From assembly GCF_017996735.1 (NCBI RefSeq), contig NZ_JAGOGJ010000007.1, positions 1 through 64,000 on the forward strand: a stretch of 64,000 nucleotides of DNA, in the 5' to 3' direction. Below, in pieces: positions 31,759 through 40,661 of this stretch (position 1 is the first letter of the stretch; each line of letters starts with the position of its first letter). The notes under the pieces are model-generated. The model was not told the origin of the DNA. It saw only the letters and a list, made by a program, of their open reading frames with translations, and searched no databases. The translations under genes and the position numbers were made by a program. Source of the DNA: Niveispirillum sp. GTDB lineage: Bacteria; Pseudomonadota; Alphaproteobacteria; Azospirillales; Azospirillaceae.

Positions 31759-33334
31759 GAATTTCCAGCGCCTCGATCACGGGGACCGGGGCGTCGGGCT
31801 TGTTGGAGGGGGCGGCCAGCCGCAGGTCCAGATGGCCCCCCGCCTTGGCCACCAGATCCCGCTTCAGGGCCACGATGTACCGGTAACGATGCCCCATATT
31901 GGGCATGTGTCCGCCGAAGAAGGTGATGGCCCCGGTGTAATAGGGACTGTCGGGGCCGGCACTTTTCACATCGGGCGGCGCGTTCAGCAGGACGGTATAT
32001 TCGCGGGCGGAATTTTCCGGCCGGGTGAAGCTGATGATGGCCAGCAACTGTTTGGCCCCCGTGCCCACGGACCAGTCCGACAGGTCGTCCACGGCCTTGG
32101 GCGAAGGGGCGGAGGCCAGCAGCAGCGGTGTCGGAGCCGGCTTCTGCTTCATCGCCGTCACCAGCTTTATCAGGTCCTGGCCCACCGGTTCGGCGTAGCG
32201 ATAGTCGAAGCGGGCGGGGTTGATATAGTCGCCGGCCTTGCCGTCCAGAACCGGCTGTCCGTCCGCCGTCCAGAAGAACAGGAACGGATCGCTCTTGAAC
32301 TGGGCCAGGGTCTGCGGGTCGGTGGGCAGGGTGGGAAGGCCCAGGGAAAGCTGCTTGCCCTCCCAGATCCACCAGAGCCGGTCCATGTTGGAATGGTGCA
32401 GGAAAAAGATCGGGTCCACAGGCGACAGGTTGTTCGTCATGTTGCCGAACGGCCCGTCCCCCCAGTTGCCCGGCCCCTGGAAGGCCCCGCCGATGAAATT
32501 ATGCACCTTGTTGTGCGGGTCCCCCTCCAGCAGGGAGAAATCCGCCGAACCGGTGGGCATGGCATTGTGCGAGGCGGTCAGGCGGCTGGTGAAGCTGTTC
32601 GACATGTTGGGACTGTTGAACAGGGTGGGTTGCAGGCCCAGCGCCACATGCTCCGGCGCGCACAGGTCCGCCACCGATTTCACCAGATCGGGATTGGCCG
32701 CCGTGGGATAGCGCGAACGGTCGGTGGCGGCAAAGGCCCGGTCGCCGATGTCGACGCCGTTGGTGCCGGCCACCCCGTCCCACAGCTTGCCGAAATCCGT
32801 ATTGCCGCGCAGTTTCTGCTGCTCCATCTGGAACCGGTTCAGGCCGTTGTAATAGGTCTGCAGGGCCGGCTGGATGAAGGCGGTGAAGGTAGGCAGATCC
32901 TTGGCATAGGTGGAGAATGCCTGCGCCACCGGCGTCAGCACCCCGTCGAACATTGTGGCCGGCAGCCGCTGCTGTGTCGTCCAGTCCCAATAGGGGAAGG
33001 CAAAATCCGCCATGCCGCTATATTTGCGGATGGTCTGTTCGACAAAGCCGACATAGCCGCGATGCCAGACATAGAACCACCAATTGCCATGCGGGCAGTC
33101 CATGTAATGGACGAAGGCGTTGCGGAACCAGTTGTGCGGATGGGTTGCGGGCTTGGCCAGCATCACCTCGATCGCCTTGGCATAGCCCCGCAACATCCGC
33201 TGCCCTTCGGGACTGGCCACGTCATGGCGGATATAGCGTGGCGGCTTCAAGGCCATCGCCGCCATGCCCGGCATCACCCCCAACCCGGTAAGGGCCGCCC
33301 CGCTGGCCAGCAAATCACGTCTTGCTACGCGCAT
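31748..33334 (-). CDS. Tat-exported tyrosinase / polyphenol oxidase
   Basis: The 528-residue protein begins with a twin-arginine leader (VARRDLLASGAALTGLG). The type-3 copper site is complete. CuA uses His76 (FVHYMDC), His82 and His91 (VWHRGY). CuB uses the two His of DPHNKVHNF and one in FFLHHSNMDRLW. Cys80-Pro-His82 matches the Cys-x-His thioether arrangement of fungal tyrosinase. A C-terminal beta domain after about residue 390 resembles the KFDV/DWL domains of plant-type polyphenol oxidases. It oxidises phenols to quinones in the periplasm; folding with copper before Tat export is expected. No separate copper chaperone gene is adjacent. The ATG at 33334 has GGGAGGATGG upstream. Confidence 0.93.
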   Translation of the reverse strand: MRVARRDLLASGAALTGLGVMPGMAAMALKPPRYIRHDVASPEGQRMLRGYAKAIEVMLAKPATHPHNWFRNAFVHYMDCPHGNWWFYVWHRGYVGFVEQTIRKYSGMADFAFPYWDWTTQQRLPATMFDGVLTPVAQAFSTYAKDLPTFTAFIQPALQTYYNGLNRFQMEQQKLRGNTDFGKLWDGVAGTNGVDIGDRAFAATDRSRYPTAANPDLVKSVADLCAPEHVALGLQPTLFNSPNMSNSFTSRLTASHNAMPTGSADFSLLEGDPHNKVHNFIGGAFQGPGNWGDGPFGNMTNNLSPVDPIFFLHHSNMDRLWWIWEGKQLSLGLPTLPTDPQTLAQFKSDPFLFFWTADGQPVLDGKAGDYINPARFDYRYAEPVGQDLIKLVTAMKQKPAPTPLLLASAPSPKAVDDLSDWSVGTGAKQLLAIISFTRPENSAREYTVLLNAPPDVKSAGPDSPYYTGAITFFGGHMPNMGHRYRYIVALKRDLVAKAGGHLDLRLAAPSNKPDAPVPVIEALEIRGV

Positions 33335-33468
33335 AACCCCATCCTCCCGTTCCCGTTGGAGGGGCAGGATAGGGTGTGTGGGGGAATGTGTCACGCTTAT
33401 ATGCGCGTTATGGTAGTTTTTGGGTGTATGGCCATGCGGTGCGGTGAGATGGCCCGAGATGATGGCCG

Positions 33469-34680
33469 CTACCCGGCCACCCCCATCGAAACGATGAACA
33501 CCACAAAGGTGATGCTGGTCATCAATGTGATGAACAGCAGCGCGACGGTGCGCCACAGCGCCCCGAAATTGGACAGGCGATAGGTACCGCGCAGCTGGAA
33601 GAACATGTGTACCGGCGGGGCCACCAGGATCAGGGATGCGATCAAGCCCTCCCATCCCGGTACAAACTTGATCGCCAGCGAGATGACAATGAACAGCAGC
33701 GACATGAAGGACAGGGAGTAGAGCGAGAAGATGGCATGGTCATACATGGCCACGCCGCGCTTCCAGAAGAATAGCAGCCACAGGAACGGCAGCGAGATGG
33801 GGATCAGCAACCAGGAGAATTTATAGGCCGTGTTCTGCATCTTATAGAGAAGCAGTTCCGGATTCTTCAGTTTTTTCTTGATCTTGGCCTCAAGCTCCGC
33901 GTCGCCGATATTGATATTCAGATCTTCATCGAAATTACGGACAAGCACGTCCGACAGGTTTTCAGTCGTCACGGGACCGTTGGTGACGACCTTGGGCAGG
34001 TCCGGAACGGTCGGCTTCTCTCCCGGCTTGGGTGGGGTGGGGGGCACAATGGCCACGCCCGCCGCCGCCAGGGCCGTATCCATGGCCTCAACGGATTTCT
34101 GCGCGGTTTCCAGGCGCCGCTTCGCCCGGTCACGCTGCTTCGTCTCGGCCTTGACATCCTCTCCGGCGCTCAGCGCCTGGGCCAGTTCCGTCTCCGCCTC
34201 GGCCAGATCGGCGCGGGCTTCCTCCAGCCCCTGCCGGGCATGCTCCAACGCTTCGCGCTGCTCCTGCACCGGCACGGCCACCGGCACATTCGTGCTGATC
34301 CCCATCAGGGAAAAGCTCATGAACATGACAAAGACGGTGAACAGGAACATGGCCATGGGCGTGACATAGCGCGCCCGGTGGCCATGGATGTAATCATAGG
34401 TCAGCTTGCCCGGCCGGAAGACCAGCATGGGCAGCGTCCGCCACGCCTTGCTATCGAAATGCAGGATGCCGTGGAAGAATTCCTCCACAATATGCAGCAT
34501 GGACCGGTGCAGATGCCCCGCCTGTCCACAGGCATGACAGAAATTTCCTGTCAGCCTTGTGCCGCAATTGGCGCAGGCCCCATGGGCGCCATGCCCATGA
34601 TGCCCGCTCTCCCCCTCGATGGCGGCCGCCGCCAAGCCAGCCGTGGCCATGGCGCCCACAGATTCGATACCGTCGCTCAT
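33469..34680 (-). CDS. DUF3667-type membrane protein with zinc ribbon and coiled-coil insert
   Basis: The 403-residue protein has a His-rich leader (GESGHHGHGAHGA). A zinc ribbon (CANCGTRLTGNFCHACGQ) and the DUF3667 core with a first membrane helix (MAMFLFTVFVMFMSFSLM) follow. A charged coiled coil (about 140-200, EHARQGLEEARADLAEAETE) and a proline linker come next, then four further helices. Its function is unknown. The coiled coil falls between helix 1 and helix 2, so it would be periplasmic. It follows the second adaptor gene by about 90 bases on the same strand and could be part of that transcript. Confidence 0.85.
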   Translation of the reverse strand: MSDGIESVGAMATAGLAAAAIEGESGHHGHGAHGACANCGTRLTGNFCHACGQAGHLHRSMLHIVEEFFHGILHFDSKAWRTLPMLVFRPGKLTYDYIHGHRARYVTPMAMFLFTVFVMFMSFSLMGISTNVPVAVPVQEQREALEHARQGLEEARADLAEAETELAQALSAGEDVKAETKQRDRAKRRLETAQKSVEAMDTALAAAGVAIVPPTPPKPGEKPTVPDLPKVVTNGPVTTENLSDVLVRNFDEDLNINIGDAELEAKIKKKLKNPELLLYKMQNTAYKFSWLLIPISLPFLWLLFFWKRGVAMYDHAIFSLYSLSFMSLLFIVISLAIKFVPGWEGLIASLILVAPPVHMFFQLRGTYRLSNFGALWRTVALLFITLMTSITFVVFIVSMGVAG

Positions 34681-34769
34681 AAAACCCCCCACCCCACACA
34701 CAGGCAGAAGGGTGCCAGGGAAGGCAGGCGAAGATCAAGGACCAGTAGGGGCCGGTATTACATGCCCGG

Positions 34770-35837
34770 TTAACTCACCTTAGGGTCCAACTCGACCTCC
34801 TGCCCCTCGCGCAGCCTTTCGGCGCCGCGCACGATCATGCGGTCGCCGTCACGCACGTCACCCGTCACCTGCACCCAGTCGCCGATGCTGGTGCCGGTCT
34901 TTACCGCCACGCGTTCCGCCTTGTTCTCGGTATTCACCCGGAACAGATATGTGCCGTCACCGCGCAGGACCAGGGCGTCGCGATGCACGGCCACCACCTG
35001 TTCGGCCGTGGCCGAGGGGAGACCCACCTTGACCGCTGAGCCCACGATCCAGGGTGCCTCGCCCTTGGGCAGGGCCACGCGCACCTCGAAGGTGCGGGAC
35101 TGCGCCTCTCCGATGGCGATGATGCGGGTGACCTTGCCGCGCGCCGCCTGCCCTTCGATATCCAGCGGCACCTCGCTGCCCTCCACGATATGGCGGGCGA
35201 TGGAGACGGGCGCCTGGGCCCGCACCTCCACCTGATCGACGGCCACCAGACGGGCCACCTTCACCCCCGGTGCCGAATATTCACCGACCTCCAGCATCCG
35301 CTCCGCCACCTGTCCGGTGAATGGCGCCTTGACGGTGGTGCGCTCGATCTCCAGCGCCGTGCGGTCGCGGCTGGCCTGGGCGCGGACCAGATCCTGGGCC
35401 AGCACGTCGCGCTTGCTGGTCGTCTCCTCCAGCCGGGTCACGGGCGTGGTGCCGCGCTCGGCCAGTTGCCGCTGGCGGTCCACCTCGCGCTCCTGAAAGG
35501 CCAACTGACTTTCCAGGCTTTTGATCTGCGCCTCGTACTGGCGCAGTTCCAGGCGCAGCAGCCGGTCATCGACCCGCGCGATGGCCTCTCCCGCTGCCAC
35601 CCGCGTGCCCGCCTCCGCCACCCAGGTGACGCGGCCCGACACTTCGGCCGCCACATCGGCATCCTGGCGCGACATCACGCTGCCCGGCACCTGCAGCATC
35701 GGCGCCATCTGCCGCAGGCTGGCGGCTTCCACCTTCACCCGGGCGGCCGGTGCCGGTGCCTGCTGTGCCGCTGCCGGCAGCATGATGGTGCCCAGCAGCA
35801 GGGCGGCGGCGATCTGGTGCGCAATGCGGCGGGTCAT
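34770..35837 (-). CDS. RND periplasmic adaptor (HlyD-like), second system
   Basis: The 355-residue adaptor starts with a signal peptide (AAALLLGTIMLPAAAQQ) and no lipobox. It has a lipoyl half (VAAEVSGRVTWVAEAGTRVA), a coiled-coil hairpin (LRLELRQYEAQIKSLESQLA to LAQDLVRAQASRDR), the second lipoyl half (TTVKAPFTGQVAERM), and barrel and membrane-proximal domains. It should partner the RND pump at 36180-39290, which unusually lies upstream of it. A 342-base gap with a repeat separates them, and an inverted repeat (35885-35918) just upstream implies a separate promoter. The start at 35837 precedes the signal peptide. Confidence 0.92.
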   Translation of the reverse strand: MTRRIAHQIAAALLLGTIMLPAAAQQAPAPAARVKVEAASLRQMAPMLQVPGSVMSRQDADVAAEVSGRVTWVAEAGTRVAAGEAIARVDDRLLRLELRQYEAQIKSLESQLAFQEREVDRQRQLAERGTTPVTRLEETTSKRDVLAQDLVRAQASRDRTALEIERTTVKAPFTGQVAERMLEVGEYSAPGVKVARLVAVDQVEVRAQAPVSIARHIVEGSEVPLDIEGQAARGKVTRIIAIGEAQSRTFEVRVALPKGEAPWIVGSAVKVGLPSATAEQVVAVHRDALVLRGDGTYLFRVNTENKAERVAVKTGTSIGDWVQVTGDVRDGDRMIVRGAERLREGQEVELDPKVS

Positions 35838-35884
35838 GGCGATGATCCCTTTTCTGGGGGAATATTGCACCCTTGTAATCAAAA

Positions 35885-35918
35885 CCCCGTTACGTGGGCG
35901 TTTCGATATGTAACGGGG
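35885..35918. promoter_or_regulatory. Inverted repeat upstream of the second adaptor
   Basis: Arms CCCCGTTAC (35885-35893) and GTAACGGGG (35910-35918) are exact reverse complements 16 bases apart. They lie 48-81 bases upstream of the adaptor start. The GTAACG core is shared with the TetR-region palindrome (9454) and the pump-upstream palindrome (39421). It is a probable operator. Confidence 0.55.
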
Positions 35919-35955
35919 GTGTAAAGGTAGAGAATAGGCGGGGGTGCCGATTTTG

Positions 35956-36133
35956 CCCTCACCCTCCCACCGCTTCGCAACGGGCCCTCACCCTCCCGAA
36001 CGCTGGCGCGTTCGGGCCCCTCCCTCTCCCGCAAGCGGTAGAGGGGCGAATTTAAGCACACCGCCAAGTTCCGCCCCTCGCCCACGAAGTGGGAGAGGGA
36101 GGGGCCCGCCGCGCAGCGGGGGGAGGGTGAGGG
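35956..36133. repeat. Large palindromic intergenic repeat, copy 3
   Basis: Outer arms CCCTCACCCTCCC (from 35956) and GGGAGGGTGAGGG (36121-36133) pair. Inner CCCCTCCCTCTCCC and GGGAGAGGGAGGGG pair, and the AAGTTCCGCCCCTCGCCC core is present. This copy carries a duplicated left arm: a second CCCTCACCCTCCC follows, then an ACGCTGGCGCGTTCGGG hairpin. Together with flanking bases it fills most of the 342-base gap between pump and adaptor genes. Confidence 0.85.
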
Positions 36134-36179
36134 CGCGACCAAAACGTGAGGGAGCGACACCATCCAAGGAAAACCCCCA

Positions 36180-39100
36180 CTACTCCGCCGCCAGCCGCGT
36201 CACCTTGGCCCCGTAATCCGGTCCCGGTTCCTGCACGGCGCGGCGGTGCTTCTCCCCCATGCGCAGCAGGGCCGGCAGCAGCAGCAGGGTGAACACCGTC
36301 GACACGGCCAGCCCGCCCGTCAGCACGGCGGCGATACCGCGATAGATGACGCTGCCCTCCCCCGGCACCACGATCATCGGCGCCATGCCGGCCACCGTCG
36401 TCAGGGTGCCCATGAAGATGGGCTGGATGCGGGACCGCAGGGCCTGATGCACGGCCTCGGCCCTTCCCTTGCCCTCCGCCTCGCACAGGCGCGTTTCATC
36501 GACCAGCAGGATGGCATTGTTGACCACGATGCCCAGCAGGATGATGAAGCCGATCATGGTCAGCAGGTCCAGCGGCTGGAACGTGAACAGGTTGGTGAAG
36601 TCCAGCAGCGCCAGCCCGCCCACGGTGGCCAGCGGGATGGAGATCATCACCATGGCGCTGTCCTTCACCGATTTGAAGGTCAGGGCCATCAGCAGGAACA
36701 GCAGGCCCAGGGCGATGATGAAATTCTTAGCCATGGCCGCCACCGTTGCATCCAGCCGGTCGGCCGATCCGCCATACCGCAAGGTGCCGTCGGCCGGCAG
36801 GAAGGCGCGCAATTGCGGCTCGATATCCCGCCGCAGCATGGTCATCACATCCTCCAGCGCGATATTCTCCCCCGGCTGCAGGTTCAGCGTGATAGTGCGG
36901 CGGCCATCGACCCGGGTGATGCTGGATGGCCCCACCTCGCGGGCAACCGACACAAGCTGGCCCAGCGGCACCACCGTGCCCGACGGGGTGGCCACCGGCA
37001 CCTGTTCCAACTCCTCCGGACCCGTCCATTCCGGGGACCGCATGATGATGTCCAGACGGTTCTGCCCGTCGAAATGCTCGCCCAGCCACAAGCCATCGCC
37101 CAGGGCGCGCACTACCTGGCCCACCTGCACGCGGGTCCAGCCCACCTCCGAAATCCGGCGGTCATTGGGGGTCACGGTCAATTGCGGCTGTGCCATTTCC
37201 GGGTTGGGGTTGGACCAGGACTGCACGTCGGGCAGCTTTTCGCGCAGCAACGCCAGACCCTTGGATGCCGCGTCGGACAGGCCGGCCGCGTCGGACGATT
37301 GCAGCAGGATGGAGACATTTCCCTCCGCCCCCAGCCCGCCGAACAGATTGCCGCGATTGGCGAAGCCTTGCACATCGGGGAAGCCGGCCAGGATCTCGTT
37401 CTTCACGATGCCCATCATCTCGTCCAGGCGCGTGTCATCTTCCAGACGCACCGCGATGGACCCGCCGCCGGGCCAGCCCAGGACATAGAAATTCTTGGCC
37501 TTGGGCTGCTTCTCGCCTGTGTAATAGGGCATGAACCGGTCGACGATGACCTTCGCCACCTCCTCCCTCGACAGGTCGACCGACGTGCCCACGGGGAAGT
37601 TCAGGAAGGCATCGACGCTGTCGCGCTTCACAGGCGGCAAGTACGACATGGACGGGAACAGCAGGTACGATCCGCCCAGGGACAACGTCAGCAGACCGGC
37701 AATCACGGCGGCGCGCTTCCTGTTGGTGGCCGTCAGGTCCATGATCTTCAGCGACAGCCATTCCACCCACCGCGCCTCACCCCCCATGCGCGGCGTCACC
37801 TTCATCAGCTTGGCAGTCGCCACCGGCAGCACCGTGGCACAGACGATCAGGCTGATGGTGACGCCGACCGCGATGGTCAGGGCCAGATCGGCGAAGATCT
37901 GCCCCTCCACCTCGCGCATGAACACGATGGGCACAAAGGTGATCACGGTGGTGGCGGTGGACGCGAACAGGGCGGAGATGACGCGCCGCGTGCCCTCGTG
38001 GCTGGCCTCGTCATTGCCCATGCCCCGGTCGCGCATGCGCACGATATTTTCCAGCACGACGATGGCGCTGTCGATCACCATGCCCACGGCAAAGGCCAGC
38101 CCCGCCAGGGAGATGACATTGATCGACCGCCCCGTGATGGCCAGCACGGCAAACAGCGACAGCAGCGAGATGGGAATGGTCATGGCGACCAGCAGGGTCA
38201 GTTGCGTGCGCCGCAGGAACAGCCAGAGGGCCGCCACCGCCAGCACGATGCCCGACACCAGATTGCCCGACAGCAGGCCGATGGCATTCTCGATATAGAC
38301 GGAGGGATCGAAGCTCTGATTGTTGGTCAGACCCTTCGCCTTCATCTCCCCGTCGCGCATCCCGGCCATCAGCTCCTTGACCTCGGTCAGGGTGGCCAGG
38401 ACATTGGCCCCCTCGCGCCGGATGACGCGCAGGCCGATGGCCTCGTTGCCATTCTGGAAGGCATATTGCCATTGCCGGCCCAACTGCACCTTGACCTCAG
38501 CCACGTCGCCCAGCTTCACCGGCCGCCCGTCGCGCCATTCCAGGACCAGATCGCTGAACTGTTCCGGCTTGAACCTTCCCTTATAGCGGACCGTATAGAT
38601 GCGGCGGCCATCATCGACGAAGCCGCCCGTCACATCCTGCGCCCGGCCCACCAGGCCTGACACGGTGGGGATGGTGATGCCATACTGGGCCATCCTGAAC
38701 GGGTCGAAGATGATCTGCACTTCCTGCTGCGGCGCCTCGGCCTGTCCGCCGAAATCCACGCGCGCCACGCCCTGGATCGCCTCGATCCGGGGGATCACAT
38801 CCTCGATCAGGTAATGGTAATGGTCGGTCAGGGCGCCGGCCGTGCCCGGCAGCTTCTGCACGAAATAATAGATCAGGGTCTCATTGGCATTGTCGCCCCC
38901 GCCCATGATCAGGCGCGGCGGATCGGCATCGGCGGGGCGCGAGGGGATGCGGTTCAACCGGCTGATGACATCCAGCATGGTCTGCTGCATGTCGGTGCGC
39001 GCATCGAATTCCAGGCTGACAAAGGCCCCGCCGGGATTGGCGAAGCCCTGCATCTCCGTGACGCCGGGCAGGCCCTTCATCACGTCCTCGATGGGCTCCA

Positions 39101-39290
39101 GGATCTCGCTTTCCACCTCCTGCGGGCTTGCGGCGCGCCAGGATGCCTCGATGCCCAGCGTGGGCTGCTTGACCTCGGGGAAAAGCTGCACCGGCAGCGT
39201 CAGCACCGACCAGATGCCCAGCCCCATCACGATCAGCACCGCAACACCCAGTGCCGCCGGATTGCGCAGACCCAGCTTGATGAGATCCAT
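36180..39290 (-). CDS. RND-family efflux transporter, second system
   Basis: The 1036-residue pump has the complete RND topology: N-terminal helix (ALGVAVLIVMGLGIWSVLTL), porter loops, the TM4 relay segment AVGMVIDSAIVVLENIV, and a symmetric second half ending GILLLDETRLCEAEG-like (ILLVDETRLCEAE). The second Asp of the AcrB DD pair is Ser, as in several single-Asp RND subfamilies. It lies upstream of its presumed adaptor rather than downstream. No outer-membrane factor is adjacent. The ATG at 39290 is used in preference to a TTG six bases upstream. A perfect TGTAACG-N3-CGTTACA palindrome lies about 130 bases upstream. Confidence 0.94.
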   Translation of the reverse strand: MDLIKLGLRNPAALGVAVLIVMGLGIWSVLTLPVQLFPEVKQPTLGIEASWRAASPQEVESEILEPIEDVMKGLPGVTEMQGFANPGGAFVSLEFDARTDMQQTMLDVISRLNRIPSRPADADPPRLIMGGGDNANETLIYYFVQKLPGTAGALTDHYHYLIEDVIPRIEAIQGVARVDFGGQAEAPQQEVQIIFDPFRMAQYGITIPTVSGLVGRAQDVTGGFVDDGRRIYTVRYKGRFKPEQFSDLVLEWRDGRPVKLGDVAEVKVQLGRQWQYAFQNGNEAIGLRVIRREGANVLATLTEVKELMAGMRDGEMKAKGLTNNQSFDPSVYIENAIGLLSGNLVSGIVLAVAALWLFLRRTQLTLLVAMTIPISLLSLFAVLAITGRSINVISLAGLAFAVGMVIDSAIVVLENIVRMRDRGMGNDEASHEGTRRVISALFASTATTVITFVPIVFMREVEGQIFADLALTIAVGVTISLIVCATVLPVATAKLMKVTPRMGGEARWVEWLSLKIMDLTATNRKRAAVIAGLLTLSLGGSYLLFPSMSYLPPVKRDSVDAFLNFPVGTSVDLSREEVAKVIVDRFMPYYTGEKQPKAKNFYVLGWPGGGSIAVRLEDDTRLDEMMGIVKNEILAGFPDVQGFANRGNLFGGLGAEGNVSILLQSSDAAGLSDAASKGLALLREKLPDVQSWSNPNPEMAQPQLTVTPNDRRISEVGWTRVQVGQVVRALGDGLWLGEHFDGQNRLDIIMRSPEWTGPEELEQVPVATPSGTVVPLGQLVSVAREVGPSSITRVDGRRTITLNLQPGENIALEDVMTMLRRDIEPQLRAFLPADGTLRYGGSADRLDATVAAMAKNFIIALGLLFLLMALTFKSVKDSAMVMISIPLATVGGLALLDFTNLFTFQPLDLLTMIGFIILLGIVVNNAILLVDETRLCEAEGKGRAEAVHQALRSRIQPIFMGTLTTVAGMAPMIVVPGEGSVIYRGIAAVLTGGLAVSTVFTLLLLPALLRMGEKHRRAVQEPGPDYGAKVTRLAAE

Positions 39291-39420
39291 GACCAACCCC
39301 TGTCCGTTCGGGACTTATAAAAAGGGCGTGTCCGGCCGTCCGAAAACCGCCCGCCCATGGGATCACCATAGGCGGGGTCATGTAACCTGTCCGTTGGGCT
39401 TGGTTAATGAATGGTAGGGA

Positions 39421-39441
39421 TTTGTAACGGATCGTTACAAA
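39421..39441. promoter_or_regulatory. Perfect palindrome upstream of the second RND pump
   Basis: Nine-base arms TTTGTAACG (39421-39429) and CGTTACAAA (39433-39441) are exact reverse complements around GAT. They lie 131 bases upstream of the pump start codon and downstream of the catalase-like stop. The TGTAACG/CGTTACA core matches the palindrome near the TetR gene at 9454-9469, suggesting one regulator or paralogues. Confidence 0.6.
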
Positions 39442-39477
39442 AGGGAAGGGCAGGGGGCGTCGGGCATGTCACCCGTC

Positions 39478-40635
39478 TCACCCGCCGCCGCCGGCCGGTG
39501 TGGCGCCAAGGTTGGCCGTGGCCTGACGCAGGGCAAAAATCCGCTCATAGATGGCCTTGCGCATGCGGTTGACGGCGCCCAGCGGCTTATGGTCCGGCAG
39601 CGCGTGCCAGGGGGAATAGGAACTGGCCTCGCAGGCCGCGTTCTGCGGTTCGGTGTTGAAATCCTGCTCCGGGATGTCGATCCGCGCCACCTCCTGGAAC
39701 GGGGCCTCGGTTTCCGACCATTCATAGCGCGGATCCTCCACGCTCATCCCCGCCGTCCGCACCTGGACCATGAACCGCATGCAGGCATTGCCCACCGACA
39801 ATTGCCGCACCATGGCGGCCCGCAGATAGTTGGGGTTCTTGGTATCGGGAATGATCACCGGCAGCGGATCGCATGGCATGGCGGAATATTTGACGGCCAC
39901 GGCATCCGGGCCGCTGCCCAACTGGTACGGCACCATCGACCAGTACCGGGTGTTCAACGGGTTGTCGATGCGCGAACTGGTGGCCCCCACCGCGTTCATC
40001 GTGCCCTTCCAGCCGATGGAGGTGAGGACAAGCACGGGCTGCAGCCATTGCGTCAGCTTGTTGGCGCTGTCGGTATAGCCGACCAGGGTCTGATAATCCT
40101 TGGGCGCCGCCACCAGGAAGGTGGGGTAGTTGATCATGATGAAATCCTGCGACGGCACGGCCCCCGGTGCCACCAGCAGGGGCGTACCGGGCAGGGGCCT
40201 GTCGGCGGTGCCCGTCACCTTCACCGCCATGCCGCGCCCATCCTTGTCATAGTCGGGGCGCGTGGGATTCTCGTTGGAATTGGAATAGCGGATGACGGCG
40301 TGATAGGTGCCGGGTTCCGCGAACAGGCCCCGGCGCAGCGCGGCGGGGACATCATCCCGCACCGTGAAACGGGCCTGGACACAGCCATGCGGCTTGGGAT
40401 GCGCATCGCGGCGTACCGGCACGTCGACATACATGCGCAGCAGATGCGCCTGAATGATGGCCGCCACACGGGCCGCCGCCTCCACCTCGTCCGGCTGCAA
40501 CTGTTCGCCCGGCCCGTCGGCGCGGGGATAGTCGGCCGGCGGTATCGGCCGGTAATATTCATCACCGGTTTCGGCACAGCCGGCCAGCAGGGCGACGGCG
40601 GCGGTGCCGAAACAGAGGCGGGTCCATTTGGACAT
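39478..40635 (-). CDS. Catalase-fold haem protein, lipoprotein
   Basis: The 385-residue protein starts with a lipoprotein signal (TAAVALLAGC, Cys near 19). It has the small-catalase core (ARFTVRDDVPAALRRGLFAE, HAVIRYSNSNENP, DGRGMAVKVTG) and a C-terminal WHALPDHKPLGAVNRMR. It lacks the canonical distal-His leader of true catalases, so peroxidatic or other haem chemistry is more likely than catalase activity. The ATG at 40635 follows GGGGAAG; an ATG at 40665 overlaps the upstream stop (ATGA). It is translationally close to a di-haem peroxidase-like lipoprotein gene, and the two probably work together at the envelope. Confidence 0.85.
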   Translation of the reverse strand: MSKWTRLCFGTAAVALLAGCAETGDEYYRPIPPADYPRADGPGEQLQPDEVEAAARVAAIIQAHLLRMYVDVPVRRDAHPKPHGCVQARFTVRDDVPAALRRGLFAEPGTYHAVIRYSNSNENPTRPDYDKDGRGMAVKVTGTADRPLPGTPLLVAPGAVPSQDFIMINYPTFLVAAPKDYQTLVGYTDSANKLTQWLQPVLVLTSIGWKGTMNAVGATSSRIDNPLNTRYWSMVPYQLGSGPDAVAVKYSAMPCDPLPVIIPDTKNPNYLRAAMVRQLSVGNACMRFMVQVRTAGMSVEDPRYEWSETEAPFQEVARIDIPEQDFNTEPQNAACEASSYSPWHALPDHKPLGAVNRMRKAIYERIFALRQATANLGATPAGGGG

Positions 40636-40661
40636 GGTTCTTCCCCGGTTGGTGCGGACGG

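Noticed and set aside
36246..38660. Long plus-strand open frame opposite the second RND pump
   Set aside because: Composition is a reverse-strand artefact of the pump gene; no homology or ribosome site is visible.
36180..39290. Second RND pump as a damaged gene because of the missing second Asp
   Set aside because: The frame is intact and full length, and single-Asp relay segments occur in several RND subfamilies.
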